Shown: positions 19,492 through 29,531, counted from the stretch's first letter. The stretch: DNA of 64,000 bases from Pirellulaceae bacterium (GCA_026004795.1 BPJV01000003.1:248001-312000); one strand, 5' to 3'. Made by a program: numbers and translations. Notes: a model not told the origin generated them from the letters alone.

Positions 19492-20775
19492 CTAATACCT
19501 GACGTTGACACCCACGGTCGCAATGTGGGCATCCGAGTCCGTGGTCACGCTAGAACCAGGGATGGGCCCCAGGCCGGCTAAGATGTACGGCCCCGTGGAA
19601 CTCCAACTGGCCACGTACTGATACGAGGCACTGAGCAGGGCGCGGCTACTCAACTTATAAGTAAAGCCCGCTGAAGGGACGTGTTGGTAACTCAGATCCG
19701 ACGCGACATTAAAAAAGGTCGCGCTGTCGTCGAACAGGTCGGTAGCGAACAGATAACCTCCGCGGGCGATCCAATGGTCGGTCAATTGCATCTGAACCCC
19801 CACAGCCACAGAGAAAACGTCTTTCCACCCTAATCCCTGAACGCGCCCATCCGCTCCATACGCCGGCGGATCCCCAAAGGCCTCGGTCGAGGTGTAATCG
19901 AAGTAACGAACGTCGGTGGTCAGTACGACATAGTCGAATCCGCGATAAGCCAGCCCACCGCTCACCACCATGGGCAACGTGAGATTGACCTTGTCCGTGC
20001 GTGGTAGACCAGCGACATCTTCGCTGAAATACCGAAACGGCTCGAACCAGGTCGGCGTCTTCACATTCGCCCCCAACTCCCAACAATCATTCATTACGCA
20101 ATGAACCCCCACCTGAGCCCCCATTCCCCAGTGATATCGCGTACCGTCGCCACGCGGATAGCTCCCATCAGCGTTGGGTGCTACGAATGAATTCTGATCG
20201 AGGACGATTTTTCCCATGGTCACGACCGGTCCAACGGCCACGGAGAGACGGTCGCTCAGCTTCCAGGCCAGGTTCGGGTTCAATTGAAAGAATAAGGCGT
20301 CCGAACGTATACCGCCCACCCCCACGCCTCCTAATGACGGCGGCGGCGAAAGCAGGGGATTGCTCGGATCAGCGCGCAAGTTGGTCCCGAACCCAGCCAC
20401 CCCCATCAGGCCGACCCCCACGCTCGCTTCATAGTGCTTCAAGTGATGCACCCAGGCGATGGTGGGAACAGGAGTTACCCCTTGTTCGCCGCGGCTGCTG
20501 CCAGAACCAGCATTGGGAAACGTCGAAGAGAGTTCGATATTGTTGTAGATCCCCTCGAAGCCGAACGCCAGCTCATGGGATTGCAGCCGAGTGATTGTCG
20601 CCGGATTCCAGTACATCGAGCCGATCGCTTCGATGGCCGTACCGGTGGTTGCCCCTCCCATGGCTCGGTTCACCGCTCCACCGGCAGGCAAGATGATGCC
20701 TTGCCCGCAGCATCGGTCGCCACTAAACCCGATGATCGCCCCTGCCACCAACCCGCATATGGTCCACCAACGCAT
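19492..20775 (-). CDS. OmpP1/FadL-family outer membrane transporter
   Basis: A 427-residue outer membrane beta-barrel protein. The signal peptide ends near CCGQG, and the mature start (AGGAVNRAMGGATTGTAIEAIGSMYWNPATI) is the typical FadL/OmpP1 motif. Alternating aromatic strands run to the C-terminal ...NVRY, an aromatic outer-membrane ending. The family takes up long-chain fatty acids or other hydrophobic compounds; which one cannot be inferred. AAGGAG lies about 8 bases before the start. It is divergently transcribed from the small membrane protein at 21318. Confidence 0.85.
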   Translation of the reverse strand: MRWWTICGLVAGAIIGFSGDRCCGQGIILPAGGAVNRAMGGATTGTAIEAIGSMYWNPATITRLQSHELAFGFEGIYNNIELSSTFPNAGSGSSRGEQGVTPVPTIAWVHHLKHYEASVGVGLMGVAGFGTNLRADPSNPLLSPPPSLGGVGVGGIRSDALFFQLNPNLAWKLSDRLSVAVGPVVTMGKIVLDQNSFVAPNADGSYPRGDGTRYHWGMGAQVGVHCVMNDCWELGANVKTPTWFEPFRYFSEDVAGLPRTDKVNLTLPMVVSGGLAYRGFDYVVLTTDVRYFDYTSTEAFGDPPAYGADGRVQGLGWKDVFSVAVGVQMQLTDHWIARGGYLFATDLFDDSATFFNVASDLSYQHVPSAGFTYKLSSRALLSASYQYVASWSSTGPYILAGLGPIPGSSVTTDSDAHIATVGVNVRY

Positions 20776-21317
20776 CGCCCAATTCTCCTTTTAGAAAAAC
20801 CCTTCCCAAACCGTAAAATCGGAATACTCACTGCGAGGCGGTTAGTGATTTTCAGACACACTGCTATAGAATTCCGGAAACCCGCGGCCTTATTGCTGGT
20901 CACGATCTGAAGGGAGACGAGCAGCGCTCCGGCTGAGGGGAACAGTAAGAAGTGGCCAGGCGCGCTGTGGTTCAGCCAATAAGCGCCTCGATACTCTGTC
21001 TTGGGTTCAGGACGCCTCCCACTCCACAGGGTCACCAAAGCACGGACTGCCACAAAAAATGGCACGGTGCGCGCTAAACTGACAGTTTGGCCACCAAAAG
21101 CTTTCTATCGATGCCAACCGGGGGATGAAGATTCGGTGAACGATGGCTCAGGCAGCTCCTCTTGGCATCACACCAAAGGAAACCAAATCAACCTTATAGC
21201 GGAAAACCGCCCCCTTAGCGAAAAAATAACCACCACTGGCCCGCCGATTGCAGCGTGCACGCACCGGTGTGTTCTATCCGGTCCGATTTTTTCTCGGTTT
21301 TCAGCAGGATGTGGAGT
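20776..21317. other. Intergenic region, 542 bp
   Basis: Divergent promoter region between the FadL-like and the 21318 genes. The frames inside it have unusual composition and no recognisable motif, so I call no gene. Confidence 0.5.
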
Positions 21318-21761
21318 ATGTCCGAAGCACCAATCACCGGAGCCGCGGAGCCGTGGGGCGGCGCATGGGAAAGACGGTTGGGGGCCGCAGGCAGCCGCGC
21401 CGTTCGCCCTTGGCGTCCCGCAACCAAGCGTTTATGGATGGCCTCACTGTTGGTGATAGGAAAACTCACCATTGTAGCGGTAGCCAGTTACGACATCTTT
21501 TTGACGATTAAATACGTCGACTCTCTCCCCATGATGGAACTCAATCCGATTGGCCGATGGTTGATGCGGTTGGATGATGGAGTGGAAGCCGAGTTGCGGC
21601 AGGTGGCGGCATTCATCGCGGCCAAGTTTTTGGGAACGTTTTTGGTGATCTTCATTCTCGACCTGCTGTGGAGGTGGCATGCAGCGTTGGCCTCCATCGC
21701 GGCTAGCGGCACGGCACTGTTTCAATTGGGGCTACTGGTCTTCTTGACGATGGTGGGCTAA
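21318..21761 (+). CDS. Small membrane protein, unknown
   Basis: A 147-residue protein with a basic N-terminal tail and three predicted hydrophobic segments: MASLLVIGKLTIVAVASYDIFLTI, FIAAKFLGTFLVIFILDLLW and LFQLGLLVFLTMVG. A conserved-looking MMELNPIGRWLMRLDDG loop sits between them. No family recognised. The ATG at 21318 follows GGAGT. It is convergent with mtnB. Confidence 0.5.
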   Translation: MSEAPITGAAEPWGGAWERRLGAAGSRAVRPWRPATKRLWMASLLVIGKLTIVAVASYDIFLTIKYVDSLPMMELNPIGRWLMRLDDGVEAELRQVAAFIAAKFLGTFLVIFILDLLWRWHAALASIAASGTALFQLGLLVFLTMVG

Positions 21762-21837
21762 ATGGGCCGGGGGGGCGCCTCCGCGATCGGAGAGCCCCTG
21801 AGGCCACGCGTGGAGGAGAATTCTATCGCCTCCGCTG

Positions 21838-22500
21838 CTATTGCATGCAAATGGTGCGCCCGAGACATTCCAGTAGAAACTCGAGCACTTCGACGTGGCG
21901 AGCCGCTTCGTCCAAGTCACGGCCCCAAGTATAGAGGCCGTGCCGTCGAATGAGGTATCCATAGGCGAGTTGACTGGGGTAGTTTTGCGCAAACAGTTGC
22001 ACCTGTGCGGCCAAAGCGGGAATATCCTGAGTATTGTCAAAGATGGGCAACCAGACCGTCTGCTGATGAGTGGTGACACCACGCAGTCCCTTGAGCATTT
22101 CGAAGTCTTGCAACTCGATCCCTTTGGCGGGAAAAAAACGCTGCGACAGCACGGTGGCCCAGGGACTGTGCGTGTGCAGGATGGCACCGACCTCGGGGAG
22201 GCACTGATATCCGATACAGTGCAGCAAGGTTTCCGCCGAGGATTTCGGTGCATCTTCATGAATCCTGTTTCCCGCACCATCAACGACCACAAAGTCGCCA
22301 CGACTCAAGCGCCCTTTGTCCTTACCGCTGGCGGTGACCAAGATGTGCATCGGATCACGCTGAAGCAATACGCTGTAGTTACTGCTGGTACCGCGACTCC
22401 AACCTTCCTGCCAGTATCGGTAGCCCAGCTCCCGCAGCGCATCGACCTGCTCAACATACTCGGCCAGGTAGGATGGGGCATGGGCAAGCTGATCAGTCAT
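21838..22500 (-). CDS. mtnB: Methylthioribulose-1-phosphate dehydratase (class II aldolase fold)
   Basis: A 220-residue enzyme of methionine salvage, with the class II aldolase/adducin fold. Zinc ligands HTHSPWATV and HGLYTWGRD, and the catalytic Glu in APKSSAETLLH, are present, and GTSSNYSVLL is the substrate-phosphate loop. The family is usually 200-230 residues, matching an ATG at 22500. A frame extension to a TTG at 22584 would overlap the stop of miaE by 4 bases, but TTG with 28 extra residues is less likely. It follows miaE on the same strand. Confidence 0.85.
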   Translation of the reverse strand: MTDQLAHAPSYLAEYVEQVDALRELGYRYWQEGWSRGTSSNYSVLLQRDPMHILVTASGKDKGRLSRGDFVVVDGAGNRIHEDAPKSSAETLLHCIGYQCLPEVGAILHTHSPWATVLSQRFFPAKGIELQDFEMLKGLRGVTTHQQTVWLPIFDNTQDIPALAAQVQLFAQNYPSQLAYGYLIRRHGLYTWGRDLDEAARHVEVLEFLLECLGRTICMQ

Positions 22501-22580
22501 CGTGGGTCGCTCGATAATCGTGGGCGAGGTGAAACGGTAAACGAACTTCTCAGGCGGAGGCAGAGGCTCGATTGGCAATC

Positions 22581-23156
22581 TCAACTGTGCATTCGCGGCA
22601 GAGGATGCCCCTCGGCAATGATTGCCGCTTCGGCCAAGGCCAGTTCACGCAAGCGCTGCCGCACCGTGGACTCATCGGCGAAATGCTTCGCCAACCGCAC
22701 ATAGGTGGTATGATGGCGGGCCTCGGACTCGAACAGCGACCGGTAGAACTCGGCCAGCTCGGCGTCGCAAACATGGTCGGCAAGCAGGCGGAAGCGTTCA
22801 CAGCTACGCGCCTCGATCAATCCCGCTACCAGGAGTCGATCCACGGCACGCTGCGGCTCGTGCGGACTGACCAACGCTCGTAAGCGCCGGCCGTAATGGC
22901 CGGGGGGCAAGCGACGAAAGGCGATGCCACGGCGGGCCAGTAGGTCGAGTACCCTATGGAAGTGCTCCAACTCCTCATCGACGATGCGCGTCATCTCCTG
23001 GCATAGATTCAGATTGTCAATGTACGATCCCATGAGGCTCATCGCCGTGGCAGCGGCTTTGTGTTCGCAGTGCGCATGATCGATGAGCACCTCTTCTAAA
23101 TTCGTGTCGACCTGTTGGAGCCAACGGGCGGGTGATTCGCTCTGCAAATTCAGCAT
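22581..23156 (-). CDS. miaE: tRNA-(ms2io6A) hydroxylase-like diiron protein
   Basis: A 191-residue ferritin-like diiron enzyme that hydroxylates the modified adenosine at position 37 of tRNA. Diiron ligands are the Glu/His pairs in DHAHCEHKAAATAMSLM, DEELEHFHRVLDLL, EARSCERFRLLADHV and ESEARHHTTYVRLA. The family length is about 190-200. I use ATG 23156; a start at 23201 adds 15 residues. It is immediately upstream of mtnB; the pairing is not one I know to be functional. Confidence 0.85.
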   Translation of the reverse strand: MLNLQSESPARWLQQVDTNLEEVLIDHAHCEHKAAATAMSLMGSYIDNLNLCQEMTRIVDEELEHFHRVLDLLARRGIAFRRLPPGHYGRRLRALVSPHEPQRAVDRLLVAGLIEARSCERFRLLADHVCDAELAEFYRSLFESEARHHTTYVRLAKHFADESTVRQRLRELALAEAAIIAEGHPLPRMHS

Positions 23157-23386
23157 GGTAGTACGACCGAGGAGCATGTGGCTCAGAGGAAAAGAAAGCA
23201 CGTCCGTAACCGGTAGGCACTATTAAAACCGCTGCGGATCATTTCCCCAAGAACCCAACACCGCGCGGACCTCTCCCCTCGCCCCGTTTTGTCATGATCA
23301 TAGAATGTGATACAGATTTCGGGCCTCTTTTCAGGGTGGTCGAAAGCAAGTTGTTCGTTGCACCTGCATGGAGAAGTTCCACGGTA

Positions 23387-25363
23387 ATGTTACTGGCGTC
23401 GGTTCGCAATGTAGCCAAACACTACGGCGATCATACGGTATTATCTCAGGTAAGCTTCGATTTGCGTGCCGGTGACCACGTAGCCCTCATCGGTCCCAAC
23501 GGGACTGGCAAGACGACTCTCCTACGCATTTTGACCGGACAGGAGGCGCCGGACGGAGGCGAGGTCGAATTCCCCACCGGCGCCTCGGTCGGATATCTGG
23601 AACAACACCCTACCTTTTCCGCCGAAGACACGGTGTGGAGCGTGGCCGTCGCCGCGTTGGGAGACGTCCCTCAGTTGATCCCCCAGATAGAGGAACTTAC
23701 GCAGCGTTTGGCGTCGGTCGACCAGCACTCGCCCGAACACGCCCAGTTGCTCCAGCAATATGATCATCTGCAGGTTCGCCTGAGCCAGACGGATGCCTAT
23801 CAGTGGGAACAACGCGTCCACCGAACCCTTACCGGATTAGGCTTCGCGGCCGAGTCGTTCCACCGACCAGTGGCCCAGTTGTCCGGTGGTCAACAGAATC
23901 GGCTGATGCTCGCCAGTCTACTGCTTCAAGAACCGGACCTGATGATTCTCGATGAACCGGACAATCATTTGGACATCGAGTCGACCGAGTGGCTGGAGCA
24001 AACGTTGGCAAATTGGCCGGGGGCGTTCCTGGTCGTCAGTCACGACCGCCTGTTCCTCGATCGGACGACCAATAGCGTGTTGGAACTGCTGCACGGCAGC
24101 GTCGATCGGTATCGAGGCAATTATTCTGCCTACCTACGGCAGAAGGCTGAGCGGCTGGAGGTACAGCGTCGGACCTATGAGAAGAATTGCGAGGAGATTG
24201 CGAAACTCGAGGACTTCATCCGCCGTCATCACCACGGCCAGAAAGCAGCCCAAGCGGAAGACCGCCGCAAGAAACTAGAGAGGATTGAACGGGTGCCGCC
24301 GCCGCGGGAGATTGCCACGCCAAAGTTTCGATTTCCGCCGGCTAGCCGTAGTGGCGACATCGTGCTTACGGCCCACGGTCTGAGCAAGGCGTACGATCGC
24401 GTTCTCTTTCAAGACGTTTCGCTACAGATTGAACGCGGTCAACGGTGGGCGATCCTCGGTTCTAACGGCAGTGGGAAATCGACCTTGCTGAAATGCCTGT
24501 TAGGACTCGTGCCCCCGGATGCAGGCACCGTGGAACTGGGGCACCACCTAAAGATCGGCTATTTCGATCAGTTGTTAGCCAACCTGCCGCCGGAAACCAC
24601 CGCCGCAGAAGCCATTCGTGTCCAGCATCGGGACCTCGACGACCTGGCCCGGCGAAACCTCCTCGGCAGCTTTGGCATCAGCGGCGATACGGCATTGCGA
24701 CCGATTTCCAGCCTCAGCGGTGGCGAACGAAACCGGGTGATGCTCGCCTGGTTATCGGCCATGGAAGCCAACGTCCTCGTCCTTGACGAACCCACGAACC
24801 ACTTGGACGTATGGTCCAGAGAGGCTCTCGAACAGGCGCTCCGCCGATTCGATGGAACGGTACTGCTGGTCACCCATGACCGCTACCTGGTCAATGCAGT
24901 GGCCGATCACCTGTTGGTGATCAACAATGGACGGGTCAGTCAAGTGGTAGGCAACTACGATACCTATCAGCACTGGGTGCGCGAGGGACTGGCCGTCGAA
25001 GATCGCGGGACGGTGGGGGCAAAAAAAGCCAGCGACGCCGGTTCTTCGCGCAAGAACGGGCGAGACGGTTCGTCGCCGGCCAGCACGTCCGCCACTCCGG
25101 TCGACGGTACGGCCGCAGCCCATCGAGAACAAAAGCGCCGGCAGCGACGTCGCCGCAAGTATCCTTATCGAAAAGTGGAAGATCTGGAGCAGGAGATCGT
25201 AGAGGTCGAATCCCAGATCGAAACACGTCAAGCGGAAATGTTGTTACCGGAGGTACTTCGAGACGGTCTCCGCATGAAAGCCATCCATGAACAGATTCAA
25301 GCCCTGGAGTCGAGGCTTGAGCAGTTGTACGAACACTATGAAGAAGCAGTCGAGTTGAACTAA
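23387..25363 (+). CDS. ABC-F ATPase
   Basis: A 658-residue protein with two ABC ATPase domains and no membrane segments, so an ABC-F translation or resistance factor, not a transporter. Domain 1 has GPNGTGKTTLLRIL and LSGGQQNRLMLASLLL; domain 2 has GSNGSGKSTLLKCL and LSGGERNRVMLAWL. The interdomain linker (LRQKAERLEVQRRTYEKNCEEIAKLEDFIRRH) and a C-terminal basic coiled coil resemble Uup/EttA relatives. Members typically bind the ribosome. I start at ATG 23387. The last base overlaps the ftsY start (TAATG). Confidence 0.85.
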   Translation: MLLASVRNVAKHYGDHTVLSQVSFDLRAGDHVALIGPNGTGKTTLLRILTGQEAPDGGEVEFPTGASVGYLEQHPTFSAEDTVWSVAVAALGDVPQLIPQIEELTQRLASVDQHSPEHAQLLQQYDHLQVRLSQTDAYQWEQRVHRTLTGLGFAAESFHRPVAQLSGGQQNRLMLASLLLQEPDLMILDEPDNHLDIESTEWLEQTLANWPGAFLVVSHDRLFLDRTTNSVLELLHGSVDRYRGNYSAYLRQKAERLEVQRRTYEKNCEEIAKLEDFIRRHHHGQKAAQAEDRRKKLERIERVPPPREIATPKFRFPPASRSGDIVLTAHGLSKAYDRVLFQDVSLQIERGQRWAILGSNGSGKSTLLKCLLGLVPPDAGTVELGHHLKIGYFDQLLANLPPETTAAEAIRVQHRDLDDLARRNLLGSFGISGDTALRPISSLSGGERNRVMLAWLSAMEANVLVLDEPTNHLDVWSREALEQALRRFDGTVLLVTHDRYLVNAVADHLLVINNGRVSQVVGNYDTYQHWVREGLAVEDRGTVGAKKASDAGSSRKNGRDGSSPASTSATPVDGTAAAHREQKRRQRRRRKYPYRKVEDLEQEIVEVESQIETRQAEMLLPEVLRDGLRMKAIHEQIQALESRLEQLYEHYEEAVELN

Positions 25364-26532
25364 TGGTATTCTGGAAACGAAAAAAACAAGTATCGCCGCC
25401 CAGCCAACCAAGCGATCGTGCAGTTGGCCAAGAACAAGCACCGCCGCCGCCCGAGCAGGGGAGCCCTCCGCCGGCCGAACAGCTCGCTCCACCTGACTCC
25501 ACATCTTCGTCGTCCGGTCCATTAACTGGTACCCCTCCCTCATCACTCCCCCCAGAACCAGTTTCCCCCAAAGCCTCGGAACAAGAACAACCGAAGAAGT
25601 CGGGTTTTTTCAGCGGCATCAAGCGTGCGTTGCAGAAAACCAGCCGCGCACTGAACACCGATATCCGTGACCTGTGGAAGTCCAAAGGGGAACTGGTCGA
25701 CGAGGAGTTTCTGAAACGGTTGTTCGCCCTGCTGGTCAAGACCGACATGGGGGCCGACATGGCCAAGCAGATCCGTGACTCGATCGGCAAAAAGTACCGC
25801 GCGCGAAAAGTCGAGTACCAGGAGATATTGGACGTCATCGCCGACGAAATCCGTCAGACGCTCGAGCAGGGAGGAACCGAGTTGACCTGGGCTGCCAGTG
25901 GGCCGACAGTCATTCTGGTCGTCGGTGTCAACGGCTCAGGAAAGACGACCTCGATCGCCAAGTTGGCCAATCAATTCGCTCGCCAGGGGAAGAAGGTCCT
26001 CTTGGGAGCCGGCGATACCTTCCGCGCTGCGGCCGTCGAGCAGCTCACCATCTGGGCCGACCGCATCGGTTGCGACATCGTGACGGTCCCACAAGGTGCG
26101 GACCCCGGTGTGGTCGCCTTTCAGGCCAGTAAGAAGGCGGCGGAAGAAAACTACGACGTGCTCATCCTCGATACCGCCGGGCGACTGCAGACGCAAAGCA
26201 ACCTTATGCAAGAATTGCAAAAAATCCGTCGCGTGATCGCCAAGCATATCGAGGGAGCACCGCATGAGGTGTTGCTCGTGCTGGACGCCACTGCAGGACA
26301 AAATGCGATCAGTCAAGCACGTGGTTTTTCCGAGGCGGCCGGGTGTACCGGCATTGTACTAGCAAAGATCGACGGTACCGCCAAAGGGGGCGTTATCGTA
26401 CCGATTCGGCAGCAGTTTTCCTTGCCAGTCAAATTTGTGGGCGTGGGAGAGAAACTGGAAGACCTGGAGGTCTTCGACCCCGAGTCCTTTACGCAAGGAC
26501 TGCTGCAGGAGAACGACGAAAAGTCCGCCTGA
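25363..26532 (+). CDS. ftsY: Signal recognition particle receptor FtsY
   Basis: A 389-residue SRP receptor GTPase that delivers ribosome-nascent chains to the Sec translocon. The N-terminal ~75 residues are Pro/Ser-rich and acidic; the SRP54-like N domain follows (FFSGIKRALQKTSRALNTDI). GTPase motifs GVNGSGKTTSIAKLA, DTAGRLQTQSNLM, AKIDGTAKGGV and GVGEKLEDLEVFD are intact. It begins inside the preceding stop (TAATG), so translation is coupled with the ABC-F gene. Confidence 0.95.
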   Translation: MVFWKRKKQVSPPSQPSDRAVGQEQAPPPPEQGSPPPAEQLAPPDSTSSSSGPLTGTPPSSLPPEPVSPKASEQEQPKKSGFFSGIKRALQKTSRALNTDIRDLWKSKGELVDEEFLKRLFALLVKTDMGADMAKQIRDSIGKKYRARKVEYQEILDVIADEIRQTLEQGGTELTWAASGPTVILVVGVNGSGKTTSIAKLANQFARQGKKVLLGAGDTFRAAAVEQLTIWADRIGCDIVTVPQGADPGVVAFQASKKAAEENYDVLILDTAGRLQTQSNLMQELQKIRRVIAKHIEGAPHEVLLVLDATAGQNAISQARGFSEAAGCTGIVLAKIDGTAKGGVIVPIRQQFSLPVKFVGVGEKLEDLEVFDPESFTQGLLQENDEKSA

Positions 26533-26823
26533 CCCAGCGGAAAACCCTTGCTAATCGGAATAGTTTACCATTTCCGTAGCGCTGTCGCAGCCGATAGATC
26601 GCGAGAATTGGAAATGGCGTGAACCAACCCTAGAGCGTCCACCGATAGCATGAATCTGGAAACGCGTTTGTAGATGCGGTGCCTCCAATGGCAGTTTGCA
26701 TGCTCTGATGACGAAGCATGCGTAAACAAGGGCGGACATGAGGGCACCCATCCTCGGCCCACGCGCTCAAAAGGCACGGTGGCGGTCGTTCAAGGATTCC
26801 GATTTTGTTTCAAGGATGGAGAT

Positions 26824-28128
26824 ATGAAGATTACCAAATTTGCATTGTCCGCGGCTATCGCGGCAGCATGCCTTGGTGGGTCGGTTCGTGCAGCTAGTCC
26901 GACCGAAACCGCGGTAGACTACGATTACTACTCGCAAGATGCAGCCCCGGTGGTCTCCGCAGAGGTTCTGCATGACTACAGCGCGGTGATCCCGGCAGCA
27001 GCCGGTTGCAGCGACGCTCCGATCAGCCAATGTGACGTTGGATGCTGCGACAGTCTCGGCGGTTGCGACGGAGGTTGCGATTCGGCCGGAGGTTGTGGCT
27101 GCGGCCCGTGGAAGCTAATCGAATCAGAGATTCTCGGATTCGAGATCGGTGGCTGGACGCAGCTCGGTTACCACACCTACAACAACACGCTCTTCAATCA
27201 GCACGCCGATCGCATTCGATTGCAACAACAGTGGTTGTGGGCCGAAAAAATTGCCGACGGGAGCCGTGGCGTGGGATTCGGCGGCCGCATCGATTACCTC
27301 TACGGTGTCGACGCCCAGGATACCCAAGCATTCGGTATCTTGAACAACCACTGGGACAACAACTGGGACAACGGCATCTACGGCCATGCGATTCCGCAGT
27401 TGTACGGTGAAGTTGCCATCGGTGACCTGTCGGTCAAACTGGGGCACTTCTTCACCCTGATCGGGTACGAAGTGGTAGGTGCTACCGGCAACTTCTTCTA
27501 CTCGCACAGCTATACGATGTACAACAGCGAGCCGTTTACTCACACCGGCGCGCTGGCAACCTATCGGATGAGCGATGACCTAACGGTCTACGGTGGCTAC
27601 GTCATGGGCTGGGACAGCGGCTTCGAGGATAACGGAGACGCGTTCCTGGGCGGCTACTCGATGGATGTCAGCGATTTGATCAATGTCACCAGCCAGTACG
27701 TCATCGGCCGCTTCGGCGAAGCAGGGGCGCAGAACGAAGTGGGCTTCATGACAAGCACCGTCGTCACCACGCAACTGACCGACGCCGTCACACACGTTCT
27801 GTGGGTGGACTACTTGGACACCGATGGCACCGGTCGCGCTCGTGAACGCCAAACTTTTGACATCAATAACTACCTATTGATCGGTCTGACCGACAATGTC
27901 ACTTGGGGCAATCGCTTCGAGTGGTACAACATCGACAAAGGGGTCTACGGTGTAACCAATGGCCGCAGTGATGTGTACGCGTTCACTACCGGGTTGAACT
28001 GGAATGCCGGTACCAACCTCCTCTTCCGCCCGGAAGTCCGCTGGGATTGGGACAAGGATGGCGTCGTCGGAAACGAGCTCGGCGCCAGCCAGACGACCTT
28101 CGGTATGGATGCGATCCTGACCTACTAG
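26824..28128 (+). CDS. Planctomycete outer membrane porin (BBP2-like)
   Basis: A 434-residue protein with a clear signal peptide (MKITKFALSAAIAAACLGGSVRA) and GGAGAT before the ATG. Between signal and barrel, about residues 55-95, there are eight cysteines in CSDAP..QCDVGCCDSLGGCDGGCDS. The rest is a beta barrel with alternating aromatic strands, ending with a conserved TY. The start GWTQLGYHTYNN.LFNQHADRI resembles the putative beta-barrel porin-2 family of planctomycetes. It is followed by a strong terminator. The Cys-rich stretch might form disulfides or bind metal at the surface. Confidence 0.75.
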   Translation: MKITKFALSAAIAAACLGGSVRAASPTETAVDYDYYSQDAAPVVSAEVLHDYSAVIPAAAGCSDAPISQCDVGCCDSLGGCDGGCDSAGGCGCGPWKLIESEILGFEIGGWTQLGYHTYNNTLFNQHADRIRLQQQWLWAEKIADGSRGVGFGGRIDYLYGVDAQDTQAFGILNNHWDNNWDNGIYGHAIPQLYGEVAIGDLSVKLGHFFTLIGYEVVGATGNFFYSHSYTMYNSEPFTHTGALATYRMSDDLTVYGGYVMGWDSGFEDNGDAFLGGYSMDVSDLINVTSQYVIGRFGEAGAQNEVGFMTSTVVTTQLTDAVTHVLWVDYLDTDGTGRARERQTFDINNYLLIGLTDNVTWGNRFEWYNIDKGVYGVTNGRSDVYAFTTGLNWNAGTNLLFRPEVRWDWDKDGVVGNELGASQTTFGMDAILTY

Positions 28129-28211
28129 GTGATTGGCTAAGGACCGGCGACGCGGGGCAGCGCACCGCTGTCCCTCGGCACCGGGTCAGAACAACACCAG
28201 CTCATTGGCAT

Positions 28212-28244
28212 ACGGCCGCTGCTTCGGTAGCGGCCGTTTTTTTG
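28212..28244 (+). terminator. Rho-independent terminator of the porin gene
   Basis: A perfect 9-bp stem ACGGCCGCT/AGCGGCCGT (11 bp with a G-U pair) closed by a UUCG tetraloop, followed by seven T. It lies 84 bp after the porin stop. Confidence 0.9.
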
Positions 28245-28292
28245 TTTCCCAACCCCTCCTCTGCACATGAATTCTGGGCAACGTGGCCGATT

Positions 28293-29531
28293 TCACTTGC
28301 CCCAGACCTTGTTGGCGATCAAACGCTTGATGAAATGGCCTCCGGCCGGAAGCAACTCGAAGACATTGCGAGCCACTTGCAACAGGGGGTCACTGGGCTG
28401 CGCCGGAGCGAACGAGAGGTCGTCTGCTCCGTGAGGCCAATGCGAGAATCGCTCGGCCATCGCGAGCATCCAGCGACGATCGTGGGGCGCTCCAGCAAGG
28501 CGTTCAATCAATCGCTGCGGTAACGCATCTCCTCCTACAAAGCCGCCTGCAAGCCCGCCGGTCACCGCTCCCAGCCACTGTGTTGCACCGCCCAAGCCAA
28601 TAGCACGGTGCACGGCCCGTTGGAAATCGGAGGAATGCCTTAGGAAGGCATAGCTGCTCATCACCGTCACCGGGACGATGTGCCGTGGTATTCCCTCGTC
28701 CCATCCCAATAACGCTGCTGCGCGTCGGGTACTATAGCCAGCATGAAGGTATTCGGCTGCCCGCTCGAGTGGCTCGACCAGTTCTCGTTGCGTGCACTGC
28801 GCAAGTTGTGCCTGCATTAGGCCCGCAGGGTCGGATAGCGGCGATAGCGGAGGTCGACGGCGCGGACCGGTGTGCTTCTTCTGGAGGCCGTCCCCACCGG
28901 TGGTATCGTAACGACCAATGGCCGCCGCATTGGCAAGACTACAAAGAAACACGCAGGCGTCAATCGTTACCGGATTGCGATGCGTCAGTGGCGTCGTATT
29001 TCGCTGCCAAGAGGCCAGTCGATGCCCCGCGCCATGCAGGGCGATGCCCAAAAATACCGCTCGCGTACTCGGCTCTACATCTCCAGGATCGGCAATTCCT
29101 GGCTCCAAGCCCCACCGAGTCCAAGGAGACCGGAAACAACAGCGTAGCATGCGAGAACTCAACCCGACCGGAACCGAAAACGGATACCAGCTCAGTCGCC
29201 GCGCCAGGGAAAGCCGGAACAGTTTCCATTCATTGCAGGAATTCAGCAGCGCTTGGGCGGCGAGCAGCATCTGCCGCGTCGGCTCACCGTAAACCCCTCT
29301 TGCCGGCACATAGCGATATTGCAGAAGGCGACGATGATAACAACGGAGGATGGACCGACGGTGCAGCCCTGCATAGCCTTCTCCCAGCGCGTCGCCGATC
29401 GCCGTGCCCAGCAGCACGCCAGCCAGATGATCTCGGCGGTAAAGCGTCGCGTACATGAAACGATAGCACCAAGCGCAAAAAAGGAAGATAAGAAAGATGA
29501 GCAGAAGAGCCTCGCCGTGCCCAACCTCCAC
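28293..29531 (-). CDS. Degenerate ADP-ribosylglycohydrolase-family protein
   Basis: A 412-residue protein with a hydrophobic N-terminus (LLLIFLIFLFCAWCY) then RRDHLAGVLLGTAIGDALGEGYAG, the first motif of ADP-ribosylglycohydrolases. The usual metal-binding TDDT is GEPTRQM here, and the C-terminal GDTDT block is replaced by GGATQWLGAVTGGLAGG. The magnesium ligands needed for catalysis therefore seem missing, though the helical fold pattern persists. GTG 29531 gives the long form; ATG 29456 (without the hydrophobic segment) is the other start. It is convergent with the porin gene. Confidence 0.6.
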   Translation of the reverse strand: MEVGHGEALLLIFLIFLFCAWCYRFMYATLYRRDHLAGVLLGTAIGDALGEGYAGLHRRSILRCYHRRLLQYRYVPARGVYGEPTRQMLLAAQALLNSCNEWKLFRLSLARRLSWYPFSVPVGLSSRMLRCCFRSPWTRWGLEPGIADPGDVEPSTRAVFLGIALHGAGHRLASWQRNTTPLTHRNPVTIDACVFLCSLANAAAIGRYDTTGGDGLQKKHTGPRRRPPLSPLSDPAGLMQAQLAQCTQRELVEPLERAAEYLHAGYSTRRAAALLGWDEGIPRHIVPVTVMSSYAFLRHSSDFQRAVHRAIGLGGATQWLGAVTGGLAGGFVGGDALPQRLIERLAGAPHDRRWMLAMAERFSHWPHGADDLSFAPAQPSDPLLQVARNVFELLPAGGHFIKRLIANKVWGK

